A stretch of 43,594 nucleotides of DNA, from assembly GCA_023269615.1 (NCBI GenBank), contig JAHFSY010000032.1, positions 1 to 43,594 on the forward strand. Reading direction: 5' to 3'. Positions within the stretch are counted from its first letter, which is position 1. Every line of letters starts with the position of its first letter. Shown piece by piece: positions 26,574 through 34,807 of the stretch. The notes below the pieces were generated by a model that searched no databases, was not told the DNA's origin, and was given only the letters and a program-made list of their open reading frames with translations. Source of the DNA: Verrucomicrobiota bacterium (lineage in GTDB: Bacteria > Verrucomicrobiota > Verrucomicrobiia > JABWAM01). The translations under genes were made by a program, and so were the position numbers.

Positions 26574-27467
26574 TCAGCCCATGGCCATCTGGGCGGTGGT
26601 GATTTCCAGGAGTTCGTTGGTGATGCCGGCCTGGCGCACCTTGTTGTACTCGAGGGTGAGATCCTTGATGATCTGCTTGGCGTTGTCGGTGGCGTTTTTC
26701 ATGGCCACCATGCGCGCGGAATGCTCGCTGGCCTTGGCCTCAAGATAGCATTGGTAAACCTGGAAATGGATATAGTGGGGGAGGAGTGCGCTGAGAACAG
26801 CGCCGGCATCCGGTTCAAATTCCGCCTCGCCATGAACTTCCGCCTCCTCATCCTCCTTGCCCGACGTTTCCTCATGGCTGCCGCCGACGCCCACCTGCAG
26901 GCTTTTCAATTCCAGGATTGGGACGAGCTGGCGGCGGGTTGGTTTCTGGCTGATGGTGGAGATGTAGTCCGTGTAGAGCACATCAATCTGGTCGATCTCG
27001 CCCTTGAGAAAGCTGTCCACCATGAACTGGGAAATTTTTCTTGTGTAGGTGAGGGTGGGGATTTCCTTCATCTCGAAATCGGCGACAAGATCCCGCTTCA
27101 TCCGGGCGAGGAAGGCCTTGCCCTTGCGTCCGACGGTGACGAACTTGCTGGTGGCGGCGTCACAGTTTCCGGCTTCGCGCAGCAGGTTGGTGTTGAGGCC
27201 GCCGCAGAGGCCCTTGTCGGTGCTGATGAGGAGGATGCCGACTTTTTTCACGGGGCGCGTTTCGAGGAGGGGATGGGAATGCTGCCCGGCACCTTTTTTG
27301 CACGAGGCGAGCGTGGTATTCATGAGGCGTGCATAGGGGCGTCCCGCAAGCGCCAGCTGCTGGGCTTTGCGCATTTTCGACGCGGCGACCATTTGCATGG
27401 CCTTCGTGATCTGGGCCGTGTTCTTGATCGACTTGATGCGTCGGCGAATGTCGCGTGTGTTGGGCAT
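26574..27467 (-). CDS. atpG: ATP synthase gamma subunit
   Basis: The 297-residue central-stalk subunit. The start MPNTRDIRRRIKSIKNTAQITKAMQMVAASKM (residues 1-32) and the end ARMVAMKNATDNAKQIIKDLTLEYNKVRQAGIT (about 250-285) form the coiled coil in the alpha/beta core; DKGLCGGLN is conserved. An acidic insertion of about 30 residues (around 200-230, rich in E and D) is longer than in E. coli. The C-terminus ELLEITTAQMAMG is less typical but still fits. It lies downstream of the inserted IVP-family gene. Confidence 0.96.
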   Translation of the reverse strand: MPNTRDIRRRIKSIKNTAQITKAMQMVAASKMRKAQQLALAGRPYARLMNTTLASCKKGAGQHSHPLLETRPVKKVGILLISTDKGLCGGLNTNLLREAGNCDAATSKFVTVGRKGKAFLARMKRDLVADFEMKEIPTLTYTRKISQFMVDSFLKGEIDQIDVLYTDYISTISQKPTRRQLVPILELKSLQVGVGGSHEETSGKEDEEAEVHGEAEFEPDAGAVLSALLPHYIHFQVYQCYLEAKASEHSARMVAMKNATDNAKQIIKDLTLEYNKVRQAGITNELLEITTAQMAMG

Positions 27468-27478
27468 GAGAGGGAGGG

Positions 27479-27506
27479 GCTGCTAGCTTCTAGCTGCTGG
27501 CTGCTA
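27479..27506. repeat. Heptad array l (GCTGCTA x4), left flank of the IVP gene
   Basis: Four units (GCTGCTA, GCTTCTA, GCTGCTG, GCTGCTA). It encodes the last residues LAASS and the stop of the IVP-family gene, and is the inverse complement of array m on the other side of that gene. Confidence 0.85.
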
Positions 27507-27903
27507 GGATCGGAGTTTCGGCCTCGGCCCGAAGCGACGGGGTGGGTGTATCCTGAAGTTTACGGGTGAGACCGTGGAGGATACGGGCGGTTTCATTTAA
27601 CGCATTGGTTTGAGTGGCATAGTCCTCCTTCTTGATGTAACCGAGGCGATGGGACACATCCAACAAGTATTCAACTTCGTTGAGGGAGCCTTCAGCCAGT
27701 GTCAGGAAATGGGCTTTATCCTTGTTGGTTCTGCGGCCCATGCCTTCGGCGATGTTGGTCGGGACAGACAAGCCAGCACGACGCAGCTGTGACGTCATCC
27801 CGTAGATTTCATCTCTTGGAAACTGTCGCGTCGTCTCGTAGATCTTCATCAATAATGCGTCGGCTTTTTGCCAGGCCAACAGGTTTCGGTATTGTCTTCC
27901 CAT
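27490..27903 (-). CDS. Four-helix-bundle protein (23S rRNA intervening-sequence protein family)
   Basis: The 137-residue protein fits the IVP/four-helix-bundle family: LLAWQKADALL (7-17), ETTRQFPRDEIYGMTSQLRRAG, SVPTNIAEGMGRRT (47-59) and FLTLAEGSLNEVEYLL. Such proteins are encoded inside intervening sequences of 23S rRNA genes in some bacteria, or as stand-alone cassettes; they are small, basic, pentameric and of unclear function. Here the gene sits between atpA and atpG in the same direction, which is not a standard place. Its C-terminal LAASS is simply the translation of heptad array l, and array m (inverted) lies just upstream, so the gene looks like a repeat-flanked insertion. Confidence 0.9.
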   Translation of the reverse strand: MGRQYRNLLAWQKADALLMKIYETTRQFPRDEIYGMTSQLRRAGLSVPTNIAEGMGRRTNKDKAHFLTLAEGSLNEVEYLLDVSHRLGYIKKEDYATQTNALNETARILHGLTRKLQDTPTPSLRAEAETPILAASS

Positions 27904-27914
27904 GTTTTCTGAAA

Positions 27915-27949
27915 TCTAGAAGCTAGCAGCCAGTAGCCAGCAGCCCTCA
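27915..27949. repeat. Heptad array m (GCCAGCA-like, 5 units), right flank of the IVP gene
   Basis: Units TCTAGAA, GCTAGCA, GCCAGTA, GCCAGCA, GCCCTCA; the last contains the atpA stop codon (27947-27949). It is the inverted partner of array l. Confidence 0.8.
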
Positions 27950-29479
27950 TTTGTACCCGGACTTAAATTCAGTGATGGCAGTTTTTAGTTCGCCAAGAAT
28001 GGCATCGTTCATGGCTTTTTCCTTGCGGATCTGGGCCATCAATGTGTCTTTCCGTGTGGTGAGAAATTCGACAAGCTTGGCCTGGAAGTCCTTCACCTTC
28101 TCCACGGGGACGTCGTCGAAGTGCGCGTTGGTGACTGCCCACAGCACCGCGGCCTGCACTTCGATGGGCTGTGGCTGATACTGGGTTTGCTTGAAGACTT
28201 CCACGGTGCGCTGGCCGCGATCGAGCATGGCCTTGGTCTTGGCGTCAAGGTCGGATCCGAACTGTGCAAAGGCGGCGAGTTCGCGGTACTGGGCAAGTTC
28301 AAGTTTGATTTTTCCAGCAACCTGTTTCATCGCCTTGACCTGCGCGGCGGAACCGACGCGTGACACGGAGAGACCCACCGAGATGGCGGGGCGCACGCCC
28401 TGGTAGAACAGGTCGGTTTCGAGATAGATCTGTCCATCGGTGATCGAAATCACGTTGGTGGGAATGTATGCCGAGACGTCGCCCGCCTGCGTTTCGATGA
28501 TGGGCAGGGCGGTGAGGGATCCGTTGCCCGCCTTTTCGCTGAGGCGCGCGGCACGTTCAAGAAGGCGCGAGTGCAGGTAGAACACGTCGCCGGGATATGC
28601 TTCGCGGCCCGAGGGACGCTTCAGCAGCAGGGAGACCTGGCGATAGGCCACCGCGTGCTTGGAGAGATCGTCATAAATGATCAACGCGTCCATGCCGTTG
28701 TCCATGAACCACTCACCGATTGCCGCACCGGCGAAAGGTGCGAGGAACTGGTTGGTCGCAGAATCCGACGCGGGGGCGGAGACGACGATGGTGTTATCCA
28801 TCGCGCCTTCCCGTTCGAGCACGTCGATGGTGCGGGCGATGTTGGAATTTTTCTGACCGATTCCAACGTAGATGCAGTAGAGCGGGCGATAGTCCTTGTC
28901 ACCGGATGCCGCTGCGGCCTTGTTCAAGCGGGCCTGGTTGATCATGGCGTCCACGGCGATGGTGGTCTTGCCGGTGGCGCGGTCGCCGATGATGAGCTCG
29001 CGCTGCCCGCGTCCGATGGGGATCATGGCGTCCACGGACAGGATGCCCGTCTGGACCGGCTGGCTGACGCTGCGTCGCTTGATGATGCCCGGGGCGATTT
29101 TCTCGACAGGATAGGAGACATCCGACTTGATGGGGCCTTTGCCATCGATCGGTTGTCCGAGCGTATTGACGACGCGTCCGAGAAGTCCCTTGCCGACGGG
29201 AACTTGAAGAAGACGGCCCGTGGTTTTGACTTCGTCACCTTCCTTGAGGTGCTGGTACTCGCCGAGGATGACGGCGCCGACCTCAGTTTCCTCGAGATTG
29301 AGGGCGAGGCCGAAGAGCCCGCCTGGGAATTCAATCATTTCATTGAGCATGACGTCGGTGAGTCCTTCGATCTTGGCGACGCCGTCGCCGAGTTCGCGGA
29401 TGGTTCCGACGTTCTGGCGGGTGACGGATGTTTTGAGGCCGGAAATCTGGGATTGGATGTCTTCGAGTATTGTGGACAT
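27947..29479 (-). CDS. atpA: ATP synthase alpha subunit
   Basis: The 510-residue non-catalytic nucleotide-binding F1 subunit. Walker A GDRATGKT at 165-172; [16 protein letters not shown] and [16 protein letters not shown] are conserved, as is the signature [17 protein letters not shown] (the [17 protein letters not shown] form). The start [12 protein letters not shown] is normal. The stop codon lies in heptad array m. It is the fifth gene of the operon after atpB-E-F-H. Confidence 0.98.
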   Translation of the reverse strand: MSTILEDIQSQISGLKTSVTRQNVGTIRELGDGVAKIEGLTDVMLNEMIEFPGGLFGLALNLEETEVGAVILGEYQHLKEGDEVKTTGRLLQVPVGKGLLGRVVNTLGQPIDGKGPIKSDVSYPVEKIAPGIIKRRSVSQPVQTGILSVDAMIPIGRGQRELIIGDRATGKTTIAVDAMINQARLNKAAAASGDKDYRPLYCIYVGIGQKNSNIARTIDVLEREGAMDNTIVVSAPASDSATNQFLAPFAGAAIGEWFMDNGMDALIIYDDLSKHAVAYRQVSLLLKRPSGREAYPGDVFYLHSRLLERAARLSEKAGNGSLTALPIIETQAGDVSAYIPTNVISITDGQIYLETDLFYQGVRPAISVGLSVSRVGSAAQVKAMKQVAGKIKLELAQYRELAAFAQFGSDLDAKTKAMLDRGQRTVEVFKQTQYQPQPIEVQAAVLWAVTNAHFDDVPVEKVKDFQAKLVEFLTTRKDTLMAQIRKEKAMNDAILGELKTAITEFKSGYK

Positions 29480-29504
29480 AAAATTAAGAATTTAGGATTG
29501 GAAA

Positions 29505-29894
29505 TTAAGCATGGGCGAGTCGTCCCAACCGCGCGGCGATTGAGCCATCCCAGACATCACTCCCGACCTGGATGCGCAAGCCACCGATGAGGTTGGAATT
29601 TTGTTTTTGAGTGGAAATGAGAGGGGAGGTGAATCGTTTCTGGAGCTTGGATTGGATGTCGGCGGCCTGGGTGCTGTCCATGGGGACGGCGGATTCGATC
29701 AGGAGGGTGCGTTTTTGGATTTCGAAGCGGACGAGTTTTTCGATGATGCCAAGGATGCCCATGTAGTGACGCGGCTTGGCGGCGATGATGGCCGAAACGG
29801 CGACGCGGATTTTTCCATCGTCCATTCGGCCATCGGGGCAACACTCACGGAAGAGCTTGCGGCCGGCGCGTCTGGTTTCCTTGCTCACCTTCAT
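29505..29894 (-). CDS. atpH: ATP synthase delta subunit (short form)
   Basis: The 129-residue protein keeps the C-terminal half of the F1 delta subunit, which joins the peripheral stalk to alpha: NLIGGLRIQVGSDVWDGSIAARL. The N-terminal helical domain is much shorter than in E. coli (about 177 residues). The ATG overlaps the atpF stop by ATGA, and the preceding codons of atpF are intact, so this is the natural start and not a truncation. I believe short delta forms of this kind are normal in Verrucomicrobiota, from family knowledge. Confidence 0.85.
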   Translation of the reverse strand: MKVSKETRRAGRKLFRECCPDGRMDDGKIRVAVSAIIAAKPRHYMGILGIIEKLVRFEIQKRTLLIESAVPMDSTQAADIQSKLQKRFTSPLISTQKQNSNLIGGLRIQVGSDVWDGSIAARLGRLAHA

Positions 29895-30400
29895 GCGGCG
29901 AGTTCCTTCATGGTTTCATCAGCGAGGCGCTTCTGGTCCTCGGCGGTGAGGATTTTGCCCGTGACCTTGGCGGTGGTGGCCACAACCAGGGCCACCATCT
30001 CGCGGCGAAGGTCGGCGAGCATTTTTTCACGTTCCTGGCGTCCGGCATCCTGCGCCTTGCGAAGCGTCTCCTGGGCTGACTGGAGGGCTTCGTTGAGCTT
30101 CTGGTCGCGGAATTTGTCCGCAGCCAGGCGCGCCTCCTCGATCATCTTGCGCGCGGCCTCGTTGGCCTGGAAGAGGATTTCGTCGCGCGCCGCCTGGGTC
30201 TTGGCCAGCTCCGCCTTGATCTGATCGGCCTGTTTCATGGAGTCGGCGATCTTGCGACGCCTCTCATCCAGAACCTCCAGCAGCGGCTTGTACGCAAACC
30301 GGTGCAGGATGACCAGCAGGATTGTGAAATTGACGAGCGAGGCCAGGAAGCTGGCCTTGTTCACGCCAAACGAAAGAAGCACTTCCTTGATTTGATCCAT
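29891..30400 (-). CDS. atpF: ATP synthase b subunit
   Basis: The peripheral-stalk subunit (169 residues from ATG 30400; a GTG at 30421 would add seven). One N-terminal membrane span (about 13-34: SFLASLVNFTILLVILHRFA) is followed by a long charged helix (YKPLLEVLDERRRKIADSM..., many E/K/R/A heptads) to the end. No Shine-Dalgarno is seen for either start. A hairpin at 30414-30440 lies just upstream in the atpE-atpF spacer. Confidence 0.93.
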   Translation of the reverse strand: MDQIKEVLLSFGVNKASFLASLVNFTILLVILHRFAYKPLLEVLDERRRKIADSMKQADQIKAELAKTQAARDEILFQANEAARKMIEEARLAADKFRDQKLNEALQSAQETLRKAQDAGRQEREKMLADLRREMVALVVATTAKVTGKILTAEDQKRLADETMKELAA

Positions 30401-30413
30401 AACACGTCGTTCA

Positions 30414-30440
30414 TCGGACACGGCCCAAGCCGTGTTCGGA
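30414..30440 (-). promoter_or_regulatory. Intercistronic hairpin between atpE and atpF
   Basis: TCGGACACGGC, loop CCAA, and GCCGTGTTCGGA form a stem of about 11 bp with one imperfect position. It lies directly ahead of atpF and could affect mRNA stability or the high atpE to atpF ratio; no T-tract, so not a full terminator. Function is inferred. Confidence 0.5.
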
Positions 30441-30457
30441 GAACAGGATGCAAGGTG

Positions 30458-30676
30458 TTACTTGGGCCCGAGGAAGAGCGCGTAGAAGGCGATGGCTTCC
30501 GCGAGCGCCATGCCGATGATCGCGATGGTCAGGATCTTTCCGAAAGCACCGGGGTTGCGTCCCACGGCGCTCGCGGCGGCGTTTCCGACCAGTCCGACAC
30601 CGATGGCTGCGCCGGCGCCGGCGAAGGCGACCGCAAAATTTGGATTGTAGGCGATTTCTGCAATGAACGGTACCAT
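30458..30676 (-). CDS. atpE: ATP synthase c subunit
   Basis: The 72-residue ring subunit with two membrane helices and the polar loop GRNP (39-42). The glycine pattern AGAGAAIGVGLVG (19-31) and the ion-carrying carboxylate E60 (GMALAEAIAFYAL) are present. The residues around E60 do not show the Q...ES/T pattern of sodium-coupled rings, so proton coupling is expected. Confidence 0.96.
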   Translation of the reverse strand: MVPFIAEIAYNPNFAVAFAGAGAAIGVGLVGNAAASAVGRNPGAFGKILTIAIIGMALAEAIAFYALFLGPK

Positions 30677-30766
30677 ATGGATTCTCCTGCTTGTTTTATT
30701 TGGTTGTTTTTTTTGGGCGGTTGTCCCGGTTGTTACCGTGGTCTCACCGCCAAATGGGTTTGAGGA

Positions 30767-31618
30767 TCAGTGGGCCTCCTCTTCGTGCTGGCACATCATT
30801 CCGGTGAACACCGCGGTAAGGAGCATGAACACCAGTGCCTGGACAAAAGCGACGAGGATCTCGAGAAAATAAAAGGGCAGGGGAAGCAGCAGGCCCAGGA
30901 CTTTGGCAGGCCCGTGAAAGCTCAGGCCGAGGTGGGTCATGGCCTCCAAAAGGTTTTCGCCGGCGAAAATGTTTCCATATAGTCGAAGCGGCAGAGACAC
31001 CTGGCGGAAGAGGATGGAAATCACCTCGATCAGGCCCACGGCGAAGAAGATCGGCACGAGAGCCCATTTTAATGCCCCCTCCACGCCGCCTTTCACACCA
31101 AAGATATGCTTCAAGAACCCGATGGGCCCCACCTCGGTCATGGACCAATACAGCCAAAGAATCCCATACAGGGAGGCGATGGCCAGCGGCATGCTCAGGT
31201 CGGAATTCACCGCCCGCAACATTCCCACGGGTTGACCGCCCCCCTCAGGCACGACGGTCAGGTTGCCAATCAGCGGCACCAGGCTCAACCAGTTGGCAAA
31301 AAGGATGAAGAGGAATACGGATGCAAAAAACCAGAAAGTCTTCCGCGTGAGGTGTGCCCCCATGATTCCCTCGAGGGTTTCATAGAGTGTCTCGATCATG
31401 AACTCGAAAAAATTCTGTATGCCGGCCGGCACCAGTTGAACCTTGCCCGCGGCGGCGCGGACCATGAAAATGATCACCAGGGTCACGATCCATGACACCA
31501 GGATGGAGTTGCTTACGGGAATCGAGCCCACATGAAAAAGAACCGGAGCGTGCAGCGTCAGGCCTTCTGCGGCATGGGAGGCGTGCTCTGCTGCGTGTTC
31601 TGCGATTTCGGCGGGCAT
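30767..31618 (-). CDS. atpB: ATP synthase a subunit
   Basis: The 283-residue membrane subunit with about five to six spans; the essential arginine is R212 in SLPLRLYGNIFAGE, and the C-terminal spans (VLGLLLPLPFYFLEILVAF) follow. The N-terminal region before the first span is Ala/His/Glu-rich (MPAEIAEHAAEHASHAAEG). It is the first gene of the operon; no atpI is visible upstream. A promoter and a CRP-like palindrome lie at 31663-31717. Confidence 0.96.
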   Translation of the reverse strand: MPAEIAEHAAEHASHAAEGLTLHAPVLFHVGSIPVSNSILVSWIVTLVIIFMVRAAAGKVQLVPAGIQNFFEFMIETLYETLEGIMGAHLTRKTFWFFASVFLFILFANWLSLVPLIGNLTVVPEGGGQPVGMLRAVNSDLSMPLAIASLYGILWLYWSMTEVGPIGFLKHIFGVKGGVEGALKWALVPIFFAVGLIEVISILFRQVSLPLRLYGNIFAGENLLEAMTHLGLSFHGPAKVLGLLLPLPFYFLEILVAFVQALVFMLLTAVFTGMMCQHEEEAH

Positions 31619-31662
31619 GTCAGTGAAAAATCAGTGCGTTTAAACGATTGAGCGGAGTGCGG

Positions 31663-31692
31663 AAGTTAGCGAGAGGCTCAAAACCGTGTCAA
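31663..31692 (-). promoter_or_regulatory. Predicted sigma70 promoter of the atp operon
   Basis: On the minus strand a perfect -35 TTGACA (31692-31687) is followed after 18 bases by a -10-like TAACTT (31668-31663), placing the start of the transcript about 38 bases upstream of atpB. The -35 is ideal and the -10 moderate. Confidence 0.6.
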
Positions 31693-31699
31693 CACCGGA

Positions 31700-31717
31700 T
31701 TGTGAAATCTTTCACAA
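31700..31717. promoter_or_regulatory. CRP-like palindrome upstream of the atp promoter
   Basis: TTGTGAAA, two bases, TTTCACAA: a perfect palindrome that contains TGTGA-N6-TCACA, the CRP/FNR-family consensus spacing. It ends eight bases upstream of the -35 box, the right side for an activator. No regulator gene is in the window. Confidence 0.5.
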
Positions 31718-31723
31718 AGCAAA

Positions 31724-31756
31724 ATAAAAAGGGGCCGCACCGTGCGGCCCCTTTTG
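31724..31756 (-). terminator. Intrinsic terminator of rpsA
   Basis: A perfect 13-bp stem (AAAAGGGGCCGCA at 31727-31739 and its inverse at 31743-31755, loop CCG). Read on the minus strand it follows the rpsA stop at 22 bases and is followed by a T-rich run (TTTTTATTTTG). Confidence 0.9.
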
Positions 31757-31777
31757 GGTTTGATGTTGAAATGGCGT

Positions 31778-33433
31778 TTACTTGCGGGCGCGCTCGAAGG
31801 CGTGCTCCATCGCTCCCAGGTCTTCGCCGGGCTTGAGGGTATCCAGGGCCTCGGACTCCTTCTGGATCTGCTCGATGGAGTAGTTGGCTGCCTTGATGCT
31901 GAGGCCGATGCGGCGGTTTTCGCGGTCCACCTTGATCACGCGCGCGGAAACATCGTCGCCGATCTTGATCACGTTCTTGATCTTCTCCACGTGCTGCTCG
32001 CTGATCTGGGAGATGTGCACCAGGCCGTCGATGTTGTTCTGCAACTGCACGAAGGCGCCGAATGATGCGATCTTGGTGACCTTGCCCTGCACGAGGTCGC
32101 CGATCTTGAAGTGATCCTCGATCTTCGCCCAAGGATCGTTTTGAGCCTGCTTCAGGCCGAGCGAGATGCGCTGCTGGGCGATATCCACCTCGATGATGAC
32201 GGCCTCGATCTCGTCGCCCTTCTTGAGAATTTCCGAGGGGTGGTTGATCTTGCGGGTCCAGGACATGTCGGAGACATGCACCATGCCGTCGATGCCGTCC
32301 TCGAGTTCCACAAACGCACCGTACGTGGTGAGGTTGCGGACCTTGCCCTTGACGCGGTCGCCCTTCTTGTAGAGCGCGCCGACGTTGTCCCAGGGATTTT
32401 TCTCGAGCTGGCGGATGCCGAGCGAGATCTTCTGCTCCTCTTTTTGCACGGAGAGAACGACCGCTTCGACTTCCTGCCCAAGCGCGAGCACATCGGCGGG
32501 GCGGGCGACCTTCTTGGTCCATGAGAGTTCGCTGACGTGCACGAGTCCCTCGATGCCAGGCTCCAGTTCCACGAATGCGCCGTAGGGCAGGAGGTTGACA
32601 ACCTTGCCCTTGATCTTGGTGCCGACGGGGAATTTGTCCTGGATCTTGTCCCACGGGTTGGAGGTGCGTTGCTTGAGGCCGAGCGAGACGCGTTCCTTCT
32701 CGCGGTCCACCTCGAGGATTTGCACCTCGATGCTCTGGCCGATCTTGAGCATTTCGCTTGGGTGGTTGAGACGTCCCCAGCTCATGTCGGTGATGTGGAG
32801 CAAGCCGTCAAGGCCGTCGAGGTCGATGAAGGCGCCGAAGTCGGTGATGTTCTTCACGATGCCCGGGCGGATGTCGCCCGCTTTCATGCTTCCCATGAGC
32901 GTCTGCTTCTTCCCGGTGCGTTCGGCCTCGATGAGTTCCCGTCGGGAGAGGACGATGTTCTTGCGATCCTGGTTGATCTTGAGGACCTTGAACTCGTACG
33001 TATTGCCGACAAACTGGTCGAGGTCCTTGGGCGGAGTGAGATCAATTTGCGAGCCGGGCAGGAACGCCTCGACGCCAATGTCCACCATGAGGCCGCCCTT
33101 GACCTTCTTGGTTACCTTGCCCTTGATGGTGACGCCTTCGTTGCAGGCCAGAACGATTTTCTCCCAGTTCTTTTTCAGCTCGGCCTTGGAGCGCGAGAGG
33201 ACGACCATGCCGTGGTCATCTTCGAGGCGTTCCAGGAGAACCTCGACCGCGGCGCCCATGATGGCGACTTCGGGATCGGGAAATTCATCGAGCGGGATGA
33301 CCCCTTCGGATTTGTAACCGATGTCCACCACGACTTCGTGGGGGCGGACTTCGATGATGGTGCCGGTGACGAGACTGTTTGCCGCAAAAGTCTTGGTGGA
33401 CTTTGCGAGCCATTCCTTCATTTGAGACGACAT
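31778..33433 (-). CDS. rpsA: 30S ribosomal protein S1
   Basis: The 551-residue protein has six consecutive S1 (OB-fold) domains, each with the motif GxVxxIxxxGAFVxLxxxxxGLVHxSxxSW or a variant (for example FGAFIDLDGLDGLLHITDMSW and YGAFVELEPGIEGLVHVSEL, the latter at about 285-305). The first two are the divergent ribosome-binding domains (VVDIGYKSEGVIPL; VDIGVEAFLPGSQ). S1 helps the 30S subunit bind mRNA, which matters in an organism with weak Shine-Dalgarno sites as seen throughout this window. It starts at ATG 33433 and ends at a clear terminator. It is monocistronic. Confidence 0.96.
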   Translation of the reverse strand: MSSQMKEWLAKSTKTFAANSLVTGTIIEVRPHEVVVDIGYKSEGVIPLDEFPDPEVAIMGAAVEVLLERLEDDHGMVVLSRSKAELKKNWEKIVLACNEGVTIKGKVTKKVKGGLMVDIGVEAFLPGSQIDLTPPKDLDQFVGNTYEFKVLKINQDRKNIVLSRRELIEAERTGKKQTLMGSMKAGDIRPGIVKNITDFGAFIDLDGLDGLLHITDMSWGRLNHPSEMLKIGQSIEVQILEVDREKERVSLGLKQRTSNPWDKIQDKFPVGTKIKGKVVNLLPYGAFVELEPGIEGLVHVSELSWTKKVARPADVLALGQEVEAVVLSVQKEEQKISLGIRQLEKNPWDNVGALYKKGDRVKGKVRNLTTYGAFVELEDGIDGMVHVSDMSWTRKINHPSEILKKGDEIEAVIIEVDIAQQRISLGLKQAQNDPWAKIEDHFKIGDLVQGKVTKIASFGAFVQLQNNIDGLVHISQISEQHVEKIKNVIKIGDDVSARVIKVDRENRRIGLSIKAANYSIEQIQKESEALDTLKPGEDLGAMEHAFERARK

Positions 33434-33505
33434 GGTTGCTGGTTTCTTGCCCGTGACGCTTGGGGCGCCCTCGGGGTTATCCTGAGACCGTGGTATCAGG
33501 ATGGT

Positions 33506-33534
33506 TTCATATGTTCCTGCGACCGGTCGGGCAA
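33506..33534 (-). promoter_or_regulatory. Possible promoter of rpsA
   Basis: On the minus strand TTGCCC (33534-33529), 17 bases, then TATGAA (33511-33506). The spacing is ideal but the -35 is weak, so this is only a candidate, giving a leader of about 65 bases before rpsA. Confidence 0.35.
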
Positions 33535-33716
33535 AGTTTCACGGTTTTACATGGACGAGCCCATCCAGCCGCATTGTTCCCCGCTCAATGAAGATTGGGA
33601 AAGATGGGCATCCTATCAAGGCGTCCTGGAATTGCAATCTCGAAAGCAAGCGAACATGTGCTTGAATCAGGCGTGGCACTTTGCCATACCGACGCTCATC
33701 CCATGGCTGCGAGGTT

Positions 33717-34793
33717 ATGAATTCATCTGCAAAAAATCTGCTTCGCATGGTTTGCCTTGGGCTGTTGTTGGGATGGATGCCGCAAGGGGTGATGGCAGAT
33801 GGAGGGTCGGGTGGTTCGTCCAGTTCGAGCGACGTGGCTGATATCCTGGTGTGGGCGGGGTTGGTCGCTGCGATCGTTGGCGGATTGATGCAGCTGGGTG
33901 CATCTTATCGTGCGGGCAAAGGGTGGTTTGCCATGCTGATCATCATGCGAGGCATATCCAGGAAGGTTGATAACATGACCCTGGCCTTCGGCCTTGAAAT
34001 TGGATTTGTCCTGATTTTCACCGCGAGTTGTTGGAATGTTGCAAGGAATTCATTCTTCGTCTGGTTGGCGGGCTGGATCATGCTGTACATGGGGGCAAGC
34101 ATGGGGCCCAAAGGCGAGGCGGCCCGCGAGATTGCGGGTATCTTGTTCAGCGACCTCGGCTCGCCTGCTCCTGCAAAGACTCCATCCGCACCAGCGCAAT
34201 CCGGAAAACCAGGCACGATCGTCATTGAAAATGTGGATTCCGCCCCTTCATCGAAGCCGCAACCAACCGCCGCACCCGCGCCACTGCCAGCACCGCCGAA
34301 GCCCGTGGCGCCGGACCTGATCGGGGTCGTCAAGGCGGGCGACCTCACCAAGGCCAAAGAACTTCTGGCCGCTGGCGCGGATGTGAATGCCCGCGATGCC
34401 GATGGCTGGAACCCATTGATGCACGCTTCATCCAAGGGTCAGGCCGAGATCGTGCGTGCCCTGCTTGACAAGGGTGCGGACGTCAAGGCCGCCGACGCCG
34501 CGGGTTGGACCGCCCTGATGCTTGCCTCATACGGCGGCAATCGCGACGTGGTGGCGGCGCTGGTGGAAAAGGGGGCCGATGTGAACGCGAAGACCGGCAA
34601 GAACACCACTGCGCTGATCTGCGCGTCAGGCGCGGGCCATGCCGAGGTGGTTCAAATTTTGATTGATGCCCATGTGGATGTGAACGCGAAGGACATGGAT
34701 GGCAAGACGGCCATGCGTTATGCAAAAGACAAAGGGAGGACGGCCATCGTGGAGCTGCTCACCAAGGCCGGGGCAACGGTCGAGTCGCAGTAG
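33717..34793 (+). CDS. Ankyrin-repeat protein with signal/membrane segments
   Basis: The 358-residue protein (ATG 33717; a TTG at 33681 is the longer option) begins with a signal-like helix (about 8-27, ending GVMA), then three hydrophobic segments (about 41-60, 91-107, 112-128), a Pro/Ala-rich linker (145-199) and at least four ankyrin repeats (about 200-353), with the usual GADVNARDADGWNPLMHA pattern. Ankyrin repeats bind proteins; the partner is unknown. Depending on whether the N-terminal helix is cleaved, the repeats lie on either side of the inner membrane. The gene is convergent with leuS (14 bases) and not in an operon. Confidence 0.85.
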   Translation: MNSSAKNLLRMVCLGLLLGWMPQGVMADGGSGGSSSSSDVADILVWAGLVAAIVGGLMQLGASYRAGKGWFAMLIIMRGISRKVDNMTLAFGLEIGFVLIFTASCWNVARNSFFVWLAGWIMLYMGASMGPKGEAAREIAGILFSDLGSPAPAKTPSAPAQSGKPGTIVIENVDSAPSSKPQPTAAPAPLPAPPKPVAPDLIGVVKAGDLTKAKELLAAGADVNARDADGWNPLMHASSKGQAEIVRALLDKGADVKAADAAGWTALMLASYGGNRDVVAALVEKGADVNAKTGKNTTALICASGAGHAEVVQILIDAHVDVNAKDMDGKTAMRYAKDKGRTAIVELLTKAGATVESQ

Positions 34794-34807
34794 GCGGGAC
34801 GCCACGC

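Noticed and set aside
27490..27903. 23S rRNA gene around the IVP gene
   Set aside because: The flanks are clearly atpA and atpG; no rRNA sequence is visible anywhere in the window.
29505..29894. atpH as a truncated pseudogene
   Set aside because: The ATGA overlap with atpF and the intact C-terminal domain show a natural short form, not a broken gene.
33434..33716. Gene in the rpsA-ankyrin gap (69-residue leftward frame at 33539-33748)
   Set aside because: It overlaps the start of the ankyrin gene and has no start signal or motif. I see only a candidate rpsA promoter there.
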